This document shows, one piece after another, positions 1-5,452 of a DNA stretch of 5,640 nucleotides. The first letter of the stretch is position 1, and each line of letters starts with the position of its first letter. Below the pieces are notes generated by a model. It was not told where the DNA came from. It ran no database searches and saw only the letters and a program-made list of their open reading frames with translations. Both the position numbers and the translations under genes were made by a program. Source of the stretch: Deltaproteobacteria bacterium (lineage in GTDB: Bacteria > Desulfobacterota > WTBG01); the NCBI GenBank assembly GCA_013139225.1, contig WTBG01000092.1, forward strand, positions 1-5,640, read 5' to 3'.

Positions 1-626
1 TCCCCCTCATCCAGGTTAAGGGAGCTCAAGAATTTGACACGAATAAAATTCACAGTGTACATTATGATAGTAACTTTGTGCGCCAATGGGAATCAGGTTA
101 CTTCTTCCGCTCCTTCCTGAAGGGCTATCTCAATCTGGATATTTCAGAAGACTTTTTAAAAGATGAATTCGATGCATTAGCTGACAAATTAACATCTATA
201 GATAGTAGTTTCTTTCTTTACAGGGACTTTCAGTCAAAAAATATTATGATCAAACAGAAGCAGATCCGTTTCCTCGATTTCCAGGGAGGGAGAATGGGGC
301 CCCTTCACTATGATCTATCTTCCCTCTTACTTGACCCTTATGTAGATATAAATAACAAACTAAGACAAACATTGATGGAATACTACCTGACGCAGCTCGC
401 AACTCTTATCCCCATCGATAAAAAAAAGTTTCTTTCAGAATATCACTTCATTGCCCTGCATCGAAACATGCAGATTCTTGGTGCTTTTGGTCATCTCTCC
501 ACTGTAAAGAAAAGATATCATTTTAAACAGTATATTCCAACTGCAACAAAAAGTTTAAAGGACCTTTTAAACCTCCATGTATTTTCTCCTTATAAAAATC
601 TGAAAAAGGTTATAGAAAATTTATGA
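1..626 (+). CDS. APH-fold sugar/small-molecule kinase, COG3178/AmgK-like (5' partial)
   Basis: The frame is open from position 3 with no stop, so the gene starts before the window; the GTG at 78 is internal. The visible ~208 residues are the C-terminal lobe of an aminoglycoside-phosphotransferase-fold kinase. The catalytic loop reads YRDFQSKN (Asp codon 225-227) and the metal-binding DFG-equivalent is LDFQGG (Asp codon 276-278), followed by GPLHYDLSSLLLDPYVD. The loop followed by DFQ, GP and YDL(A/S)SLL is the pattern I know from COG3178 phosphotransferases. That group includes AmgK, which phosphorylates MurNAc/GlcNAc at the anomeric carbon in cell-wall salvage. The position before Arg-Asp is Tyr instead of the usual His. 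The stop overlaps the next start (ATGA, 623-626), so it is cotranscribed with the MltA gene. The kinase fold is near certain; the sugar substrate is inferred. The missing N-terminus could carry a fused nucleotidyltransferase domain, which cannot be seen here. Confidence 0.85.
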   Translation, partial: PLIQVKGAQEFDTNKIHSVHYDSNFVRQWESGYFFRSFLKGYLNLDISEDFLKDEFDALADKLTSIDSSFFLYRDFQSKNIMIKQKQIRFLDFQGGRMGPLHYDLSSLLLDPYVDINNKLRQTLMEYYLTQLATLIPIDKKKFLSEYHFIALHRNMQILGAFGHLSTVKKRYHFKQYIPTATKSLKDLLNLHVFSPYKNLKKVIENL

Positions 627-1828
627 GATTAATTTTGTCATACCACTTTGTGGCTTTAATGTTACTGCTTATGGTTGCTCTCAACCTCAATTGCCAGAGG
701 ATAAAAACTCTCACTCCCCTGCTCGAACATATTTATCCCACTTTAATACCCCTTTCCCCTGATGAGTACCCCTCTTTCTCAGACAATGGTGATGAGGAGG
801 TATTAAAACACGTACTAAAAAACCAAATCGGATACTTCTCTCGGCTAAAGCAGCCCACACATTATTCCTGGGGTAGTAAAACCATATCCTCTACAACTTT
901 AAAAGCAACTCTAGAAAAATTTCTTCAGATACTGGAAAACGATGAAGATAAAGATCTGAATCAACTGATCAGAACCTACTTCGATGTTTATCAATCAACA
1001 GGTGAAAAAGGGAACGGTACAGTCACCTTTACTGGATACTACATTCCCCAATTAAAAGGAAGCCTTGAGATTAATGAAGAATACAGCTACCCCTTATATC
1101 GCTTACCCGACAACCTTATCATTAAAGAACATAAACCAGATGGGTTAAAAAAGGCGGTGAGAATAGAAAATGGGAAAGAATATCCTTACTACACACGAAA
1201 ACAGATTGACCAGGAAGGGGTGTTGCGGGGGAAAGGATATGAGATAGCCTATCTCAAAGATCCCTTCGATTGCTATACCTTGCATGTCCAGGGTTCAGGT
1301 ACACTCATATTGCCTGATGATACATTACTCCACCTTCACTTTTCGGGAAGCAATTATTACCCCTATCATTCCTTAAGAGAAGAAATGTTAAAGGATGGTG
1401 TCCTTTCCCCTGAGAATGCATCAATGGAATCTATTCGAACATATTTTTCAGAACATCAAGAACAGCTCCAGCCATATCTTAACAGAAATGCGCGATACAT
1501 CTTTTTTAGAGTGTGGGGAGATAAAATGGTAGGTTCCCTCGGGGTAGAGTTGATTCCCGAAAGATCAATTGCCACTGATAAACAGATATTTCCTGCCGGC
1601 GCTCTCTCTTATATCGTCACCACCATTCCTGCAGTTAATTCTTCAATGAAAGTTGAAAGATATGTACCGTGGTCCAGATTTGTGCTCAACCAGGATGAAG
1701 GGGGGGCAATTAAAGGATCTCATCGAGTGGATACCTTCTGGGGAACTGGAGCCCAGGCTGAGGCAATCGCCAGCCACATGAAACAACCGGGTAAATTATA
1801 TTACCTGATAGCAAAAGACATGATTTAG
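623..1828 (+). CDS. mltA: Membrane-bound lytic murein transglycosylase A (MltA)
   Basis: This enzyme cleaves the MurNAc-GlcNAc bond of peptidoglycan and leaves 1,6-anhydro-MurNAc ends. Residues 1-23 are a hydrophobic export signal followed by Cys24. The lipobox (NLN-C) is poor, so either lipoprotein anchoring or an uncleaved membrane anchor is possible. The MltA barrel domain begins near FTGYY (136-140) and includes YPYYTRKQID (187-196) and HVQGSG (221-226). The C-terminal 3D domain follows, with NQDEGGAIKG (356-365) and RVDTFWGTG (368-376). Asp370 aligns with the catalytic Asp of E. coli MltA (Asp308) by motif. At 401 residues it is a normal to slightly long member and looks intact. The ATG overlaps the kinase stop by 4 nt, only a weak AAGG-like ribosome site lies upstream, and translation is probably coupled to the kinase. 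Confidence 0.95.
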   Translation: MRLILSYHFVALMLLLMVALNLNCQRIKTLTPLLEHIYPTLIPLSPDEYPSFSDNGDEEVLKHVLKNQIGYFSRLKQPTHYSWGSKTISSTTLKATLEKFLQILENDEDKDLNQLIRTYFDVYQSTGEKGNGTVTFTGYYIPQLKGSLEINEEYSYPLYRLPDNLIIKEHKPDGLKKAVRIENGKEYPYYTRKQIDQEGVLRGKGYEIAYLKDPFDCYTLHVQGSGTLILPDDTLLHLHFSGSNYYPYHSLREEMLKDGVLSPENASMESIRTYFSEHQEQLQPYLNRNARYIFFRVWGDKMVGSLGVELIPERSIATDKQIFPAGALSYIVTTIPAVNSSMKVERYVPWSRFVLNQDEGGAIKGSHRVDTFWGTGAQAEAIASHMKQPGKLYYLIAKDMI

Positions 1829-2011
1829 TGTCTGGTCAAAAACTATGATTTCGCTTTTTAAAACCAGAAACTCAAAGTGCAAAATCATCAATCAGAAATT
1901 TTTTCTTCGTGGTCTGGTTGCAGCTATAGAATTCTCAAGACATTCTGGCTTTTTACTTTTTTTTGTGCTAAAATCGCCAAAATAGCATAGCGTTAATAGA
2001 AAGGCAGTACA
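1829..2011. other. Intergenic gap with short inverted repeats and possible promoter
   Basis: No gene is seen here. The core TCTGG/CCAGA occurs three times: TCTGGT (1831-1836), AACCAGA (1862-1868) and TCTGGTT (1913-1919). The middle copy can pair with either outer copy. With the first copy the stem continues as AAAAA (1838-1842) with TTTTT (1855-1859). A competing hairpin pairs ATGATTT (1845-1851) with AAATCAT (1882-1888) and two more pairs inside. Six T residues (1899-1904) follow it after 10 nt, so it is at best a weak terminator for the mltA unit. TAAAAT (1969-1974) could be a -10 box for the CoA-transferase gene, but no good -35 box sits 16-18 nt upstream of it. Confidence 0.45.
1998..2004 (+). 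promoter_or_regulatory. Ribosome binding site of the CoA-transferase gene
   Basis: AGAAAGG lies 7 nt before the ATG at 2012. It fixes this start, and the protein begins just before the conserved N-terminus of the CoA-transferase domain. Confidence 0.6.
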
Positions 2012-3880
2012 ATGTCTCCAAAAGACTGGAAAGTCGAATATCAGCATAAAATCCGAGACCCAAAATCCGCTCTAAAAATCATAAAACGGGGAGGGAGGGT
2101 CTTTATAGGTTCTGGCTGTGCCGTACCCAGCCTTTTAGTACAGACTCTGGATAAGATAGGAAGCCGGTTAGCAGATACAGAAATTATGCATATCCTGACA
2201 ATAGGAGATACTCCATATACAAAAGAGCAGTACTGCAATAATTTTCGCTGTAATGCTTTCTTCATAGGTGAAAATACCAGAAATGCCATTTCTGAAGGAC
2301 GGGCAGACTACACCCCTGTTTTTATATCCGACTTGCCCAATCTCTTTCAGAGCGGCGCTATACCTGTAGATATAGCTCTCATTCAAGTTACGCCACCTGA
2401 CGAGCATGGATACTGCAGTTTTGGGGTTTCGGTAGATGTAGTAAAATCTGCCGCTGAAAGCGCACATACCATTATTGCAGAGGTGAACACGCAAATGCCA
2501 AGAACATTGGGAGAATCCCTCATTTCTATTGACCAGATAGATATCCTGGTAGAGAATGACACACCTCTCCCGGAAATCTTTCCTCCTCCCTCAGATGAAA
2601 TAACTGAGCAGATTGCTAAGAACATCTCCAGGCTTATTGATAATGGATCTACAATTCAAGTAGGCATCGGTGCCATACCGGCTGCTATCACTAAATTCTT
2701 AAAATATAAAAAAGATCTGGGTGTTCATTCTGAAATGATTTCCGATGGGGTAGTCGACCTGTGGGAAGAAGGGGTCATAACCAACAGGAAAAAAACTATC
2801 CACCAGGGAAAGATTATCACCACCTTTTGTATGGGCACTAAAAAACTTTATGATTTTGTCAACAATAATCCATGTGTGGAATTCTACCCCAGCGACTATG
2901 TTAACAATCCTTACATCATCAGTCTTAATGAAAAGATGATAGCCATCAATTCCGCACTGGAAGTTGATCTCACCGGTCAAGTTTCAGCAGAATCTCTGGG
3001 ATACCTTTTATATAGCGGGATCGGCGGCCAGGCAGATTTTATGCGAGGCGCATCCAAATCCAAAGGGGGGAAACCCATTATTGCACTACCCTCAACAACC
3101 AAAAATGAAAATGAATCATCTATCGTTCCTCACTTAAGGGAAGCAGCAGGAGTTGTAACGTCCAGGGGTGATGCTCACTACGTGGTTACGGAATATGGTG
3201 TGGCTTACCTGCACGGAAAGAGCCTTCGAGAGAGGGCAATCGCCTTGATTAACATTGCCCATCCTAATTTCCGAAAGAAACTACTCAATTTTTCTAAAAT
3301 TAGGTGCTATGTTTATTCTGATCAGGTATTGCCAAAAACCTGCAGACCATACCCGGAAGAACTGGAGATTAAAAAGTGTTTCGACAAAAATATAGACGTC
3401 TTTTTCAGACCGGTTAAACAGACAGATGAACCTTTGATGAAGGAATTCTTCTACTCTTTTTCGGACAAGAGTTTCTATCAACGATTCTTCACTCATCAAG
3501 TAGTAATGCCTCACAGCAAACTGCAACACCTGGTTAATCCAGATCATGATGAAGAACTGGCTATATGTGGCCTTATCCAAAAGGAAGGCAGGGATCAGAT
3601 TATCGCTGTCGGTCGCTATTATCTCGACCGACCATCTAACATGGCTGAAATTGCCTTTATAGTGCGAGATCACTATCAGCATAAAGGTATCGGCACCTTT
3701 CTCTTACAACGCCTCATTCAAATTGCTAAAGATTGCGGCATTAGTGGTTTTAAAGCCGAGGTACTCACTGAAAACAAGGTCATGATGCATGTTATTCACA
3801 AAAGCGGTTGCCCTGTGCAAAGCAAACTTGAAGATGATTGTTACTGTGTATGCATTAAATTCAATGAGTTGAATAAGTAA
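2012..3880 (+). CDS. Acetyl-CoA hydrolase/CoA-transferase fused to a GNAT acetyltransferase
   Basis: Residues ~1-440 form an acetyl-CoA hydrolase/4-hydroxybutyrate CoA-transferase (COG0427-type) enzyme, which moves CoA between carboxylic acids through a glutamyl-CoA intermediate. HSEMISDGVVDL contains Glu241, which I take as the catalytic Glu because its position and context match Glu238 of Clostridium aminobutyricum 4-hydroxybutyrate CoA-transferase. Other family marks are INSALEVDLTGQVSAES (around residue 317) and the glycine-rich SGIGGQADFMRGAS (from residue 335). After a short linker, residues ~463-618 form a GNAT domain: it opens FFRPVKQTDEPLMKEFF and has the acetyl-CoA loop QHKGIG (556-561). 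This GNAT resembles the C-terminal domain of Pat-type protein lysine acetyltransferases. No signal peptide is seen, so it should be cytoplasmic. It appears to be monocistronic. The acid substrates and GNAT target are not deducible; the overall assignment is firm. Confidence 0.93.
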   Translation: MSPKDWKVEYQHKIRDPKSALKIIKRGGRVFIGSGCAVPSLLVQTLDKIGSRLADTEIMHILTIGDTPYTKEQYCNNFRCNAFFIGENTRNAISEGRADYTPVFISDLPNLFQSGAIPVDIALIQVTPPDEHGYCSFGVSVDVVKSAAESAHTIIAEVNTQMPRTLGESLISIDQIDILVENDTPLPEIFPPPSDEITEQIAKNISRLIDNGSTIQVGIGAIPAAITKFLKYKKDLGVHSEMISDGVVDLWEEGVITNRKKTIHQGKIITTFCMGTKKLYDFVNNNPCVEFYPSDYVNNPYIISLNEKMIAINSALEVDLTGQVSAESLGYLLYSGIGGQADFMRGASKSKGGKPIIALPSTTKNENESSIVPHLREAAGVVTSRGDAHYVVTEYGVAYLHGKSLRERAIALINIAHPNFRKKLLNFSKIRCYVYSDQVLPKTCRPYPEELEIKKCFDKNIDVFFRPVKQTDEPLMKEFFYSFSDKSFYQRFFTHQVVMPHSKLQHLVNPDHDEELAICGLIQKEGRDQIIAVGRYYLDRPSNMAEIAFIVRDHYQHKGIGTFLLQRLIQIAKDCGISGFKAEVLTENKVMMHVIHKSGCPVQSKLEDDCYCVCIKFNELNK

Positions 3881-4046
3881 AGTCGTCTTTTCCCTTTCAT
3901 GCTAATCTTATAGGGTCACTGCTAAAGCTGCAAAGAAATGACGGAATTCTCATACATCATATAATTTTGCAAATAAAATTAACAGCTTCACTGAAAACAG
4001 CGGAATTTTTTAACAAAAATATTCTTAAAATTCTACACTTTTTAAA
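3881..4046. other. AT-rich intergenic stretch, no gene seen
   Basis: The first half of the 340-nt gap before the cold-shock gene has no open frame longer than a few codons and no convincing intrinsic terminator for the CoA-transferase gene. AAGCTG (3925-3930) and CAGCTT (3983-3988) form a 6-nt inverted pair. CACTG and CGGAATT each occur twice in the same order (3917/3942 and 3989/4001) with different spacing, which could be a decayed repeat or chance. Confidence 0.4.
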
Positions 4047-4075
4047 TTGACATACATATTAAATCATGATAAATG
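4047..4075 (+). promoter_or_regulatory. Sigma70-type promoter of the cold-shock gene
   Basis: A perfect -35 box TTGACA (4047-4052) is followed, after 17 nt, by TAAATG (4070-4075), which is preceded by an extended -10 TGn (4067-4069). The -10 hexamer itself is weak. Transcription would start near 4082, giving a leader of about 140 nt, similar in scale to the long leaders of cspA-type genes. The inverted pair CATACAT (4051-4057) and ATGTATG (4073-4079) spans the spacer and could be an operator. Confidence 0.6.
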
Positions 4076-4095
4076 TATGAGAATAGTTAGCTTGC

Positions 4096-4172
4096 GTTAA
4101 TCGTTTCCATTGTCAGATAAGGGGGGTTCGGTTTATTAAAATCATTTCCTTATTTCAGCAATTACGATTAAC
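4096..4172 (+). promoter_or_regulatory. Structured 5' leader of the cold-shock mRNA
   Basis: Nested inverted repeats can fold into one long hairpin. The outer stem is GTTAATCGT (4096-4104) with ACGATTAAC (4164-4172), 9 perfect pairs. Inside it ATTG pairs with CAAT, and then ATAAGG with CCTTAT, separated by small internal loops. The apical region holds GGGGGG and an A/T-rich stretch. It lies between the promoter and the ribosome binding site. E. coli cspA has a long leader that folds in a temperature-dependent way; a similar role here is inferred. The sequence is not the E. coli leader and I see no standard cold box. Confidence 0.5.
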
Positions 4173-4206
4173 CGTCAAGGTAGTGTTTCATTTAATTTTT
4201 TAGTAT

Positions 4207-4212
4207 GGGAGG
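4207..4212 (+). promoter_or_regulatory. Strong ribosome binding site of the cold-shock gene
   Basis: GGGAGG lies 8 nt before the ATG at 4221. It is the strongest Shine-Dalgarno site in the window and fits a highly expressed small protein. Confidence 0.8.
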
Positions 4213-4220
4213 TTTTAAGA

Positions 4221-4421
4221 ATGGTTAAAGGAACAGTGAAGTGGTTTAATGACAAGAAGGGTTTTGGTTTTTTGTCCCGAGAGGATGGAGATGATGTATT
4301 CGTGCATTTCTCAAATATTGAGGGTGATGGTTTCAAGACCCTCAGAGAAGGAGATCCTGTAGAATTCGAAGTGCAGGATGGGCCTAAAGGTCCTCAAGCA
4401 GTTAATGTCAAGGCAACATAA
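4221..4421 (+). CDS. CspA-family cold-shock protein (RNA chaperone)
   Basis: This 66-residue protein is a single cold-shock domain, a five-stranded OB-fold that binds single-stranded RNA/DNA and melts secondary structure. The start MVKGTVKWFNDKKGFGFL is typical. RNP1 is KGFGFL (13-18), RNP2 is VFVHF (26-30), and the surface aromatic residues Trp8, Phe15, Phe17, Phe27 and Phe30 are all present. The C-terminus VEFEVQDGPKGPQAVNV is also standard. Length matches the family (65-70 residues). It has its own promoter, a long leader and a strong terminator, so it is an independent unit. Whether it is induced by cold or is a constitutive paralogue such as CspC/CspE cannot be told from the protein; the long foldable leader favours post-transcriptional control. 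Confidence 0.98.
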   Translation: MVKGTVKWFNDKKGFGFLSREDGDDVFVHFSNIEGDGFKTLREGDPVEFEVQDGPKGPQAVNVKAT

Positions 4422-4446
4422 TAATAGTTACTATAATTAGACAATT

Positions 4447-4477
4447 AAAAGGCAGCCAGTCAATGGCTGCCTTTTTT
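4447..4477 (+). terminator. Rho-independent terminator after the cold-shock gene
   Basis: AAAAGGCAGCCA (4447-4458) pairs perfectly with TGGCTGCCTTTT (4464-4475) around a 5-nt GTCAA loop, and six T residues (4472-4477) follow the GC-rich core. It lies 25 nt after the stop and 29 nt before the next start, so it should largely separate the cold-shock gene from the DUF1460 gene. Confidence 0.93.
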
Positions 4478-4506
4478 ATACATTTTTTCAGTTTATATGA
4501 GGACAA

Positions 4507-5385
4507 ATGAAGACTCTTCTCTTAAGAACGCTTCTTCTCCTGTGTGCGATTTTTGTAGCCACCATTTTCCAACCACAGCAAGGAAAAGCTGAACTCTTCT
4601 CGCAAGAGAAAAAATCCTCTAAGAAACTTTACCAATTAAACATCCCAGAAATTGATTCACTCATCAAAGATATTTCTCGCACTCACTCTACAACAAAAGA
4701 AAAAATTGCTGTTTACTCCCGGTTAGCCTTAGGAACTCCCTATGTCCACGACTGTCTGGGGGAAGGTCTAAAGGGAAAGCATGATAAAGATTCCCTGATT
4801 GACTTCAGCAGGGTAGATTGTATGACCTTCTGCGAACAGACCCTGGCGCTTGCAATATCAAAAAATTACAATGATACCTTTAACAATCTTCAAAAGATAC
4901 GCTATCACAATGGCAGCATAAGTTTTGCAACCCGGAACCATTTTGTTATGGCAGACTGGCTTCCTCACAATCAGTGGTTGCTCAGAAACATAACAGAAGA
5001 AAAAGGGGGCACATTATGCAAGGATATGGTTAAAATCACTGACCGAAGGAAGTTCGCAGAATCGTTTGGATGTTATGATACTAAACATTTTCCACCGCCG
5101 CAACGCATACTCATAAAATACCTTCCCAAACAATATCTCCTTACCATTTCGGGCAAGCTCAAAGGGGGTGAAATCATGGTCATTATCACCACCAGAGATG
5201 GTATCTTTGCCTCCCATCTGGGTTTTATAATTAAAAATAAGAATGGCTCTTTACTCTTTCGACATGCAAGCCTCACACATAAAAAAGTAATTGATGAACC
5301 ATATAATCTGCTTTGCAAGAGACTGCAAAATGAGCAGCACATTGCTGGCAGTGTATTTATAGGGGTGTTGGGGTCAAATCTTTAA
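4507..5385 (+). CDS. Exported DUF1460 (NlpC/P60-like amidase) protein
   Basis: Residues 1-29 are a Sec signal peptide: basic start, Leu-rich core, likely cleavage after QGKA. The mature part matches DUF1460 (N-acetylmuramoyl-L-alanine amidase-like, papain/NlpC-P60 superfamily). The family marks are LALGTPYVHDCLGEG, then RVDCMTFCEQTLALA with presumed nucleophile Cys105, then RNHFVMADW with His145. Later HLGFII and FRHASL fit the C-terminal part of the fold. The likely role is peptide or amide cleavage of peptidoglycan in the envelope; the substrate is not known from sequence. A GAGGA-like ribosome site (4499-4503) precedes the ATG closely. No good promoter lies between the upstream terminator and this start. 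The last residues (LGSNL) and the stop codon come from the left arm of the palindrome at 5370-5452, so the natural C-terminus may be slightly altered. The catalytic core is intact. Confidence 0.85.
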   Translation: MKTLLLRTLLLLCAIFVATIFQPQQGKAELFSQEKKSSKKLYQLNIPEIDSLIKDISRTHSTTKEKIAVYSRLALGTPYVHDCLGEGLKGKHDKDSLIDFSRVDCMTFCEQTLALAISKNYNDTFNNLQKIRYHNGSISFATRNHFVMADWLPHNQWLLRNITEEKGGTLCKDMVKITDRRKFAESFGCYDTKHFPPPQRILIKYLPKQYLLTISGKLKGGEIMVIITTRDGIFASHLGFIIKNKNGSLLFRHASLTHKKVIDEPYNLLCKRLQNEQHIAGSVFIGVLGSNL

Positions 5386-5452
5386 TCTTGACAATTTGAT
5401 TGTAAGATCTTTTGCACGGAGTATCATTTGTCAAGATTAAAGATTTGACCCC
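5370..5452. repeat. 83-bp palindromic element with perfect 25-bp arms (REP/MITE-like)
   Basis: The left arm (5370-5394) begins GGGGTCAAATC and the right arm (5428-5452) is its exact reverse complement over 25 nt. A few further pairs are possible (TGAT with ATCA) after a small bulge. The inner spacer is 33 nt. It lies between two convergent genes and overlaps the 3' end of both. No T-run follows either arm, so it is not a standard intrinsic terminator, although a 25-bp RNA stem could still stop transcription or protect mRNA ends. From memory, similar 'GGGGTCAAATC...' palindromes sit beside REP-associated IS200-type (RAYT) transposases in environmental bacteria; no transposase is visible here. 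The inverted repeat is certain; the mobile origin is inferred. Confidence 0.85.

Noticed and set aside
78..80. GTG as the start of the kinase gene
   Set aside because: The same frame stays open to the left window edge and the upstream residues look like the same domain, with no ribosome site before the GTG.
1946..1970. Sigma54 promoter (TGGC...TGC) before the CoA-transferase gene
   Set aside because: The GG to GC spacing is about 18 nt instead of the required 10.
2041..3682. Several minus-strand open frames of 80-133 codons inside the CoA-transferase gene
   Set aside because: They lie antisense to a well-supported conserved protein, have unnatural composition rich in Cys, Ile and Ser, and lack ribosome sites.
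3925..3988. Terminator hairpin AAGCTG/CAGCTT after the CoA-transferase gene
   Set aside because: The stem is only 6 bp with a 52-nt loop and has no T-run after it.
4540..4548. Lipobox in the DUF1460 signal peptide (LLLC at residue 13)
   Set aside because: The Cys sits inside the hydrophobic core with Leu at -1, and a better signal-peptidase I site (QGKA) follows at residue 29.
5014..5342. Minus-strand open frames inside the DUF1460 gene
   Set aside because: They are antisense shadows of a recognisable family with no independent coding evidence.
5370..5452. Integron attC site
   Set aside because: The arms are perfect and long and there are no GTTRRRY/RYYYAAC core sites or the usual mismatched extrahelical bases; no cassette array or integrase is visible.
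5370..5452. Classical bidirectional intrinsic terminator
   Set aside because: Neither arm is followed by a T-run on its own strand and the loop is long (33 nt). A non-classical termination effect remains possible.
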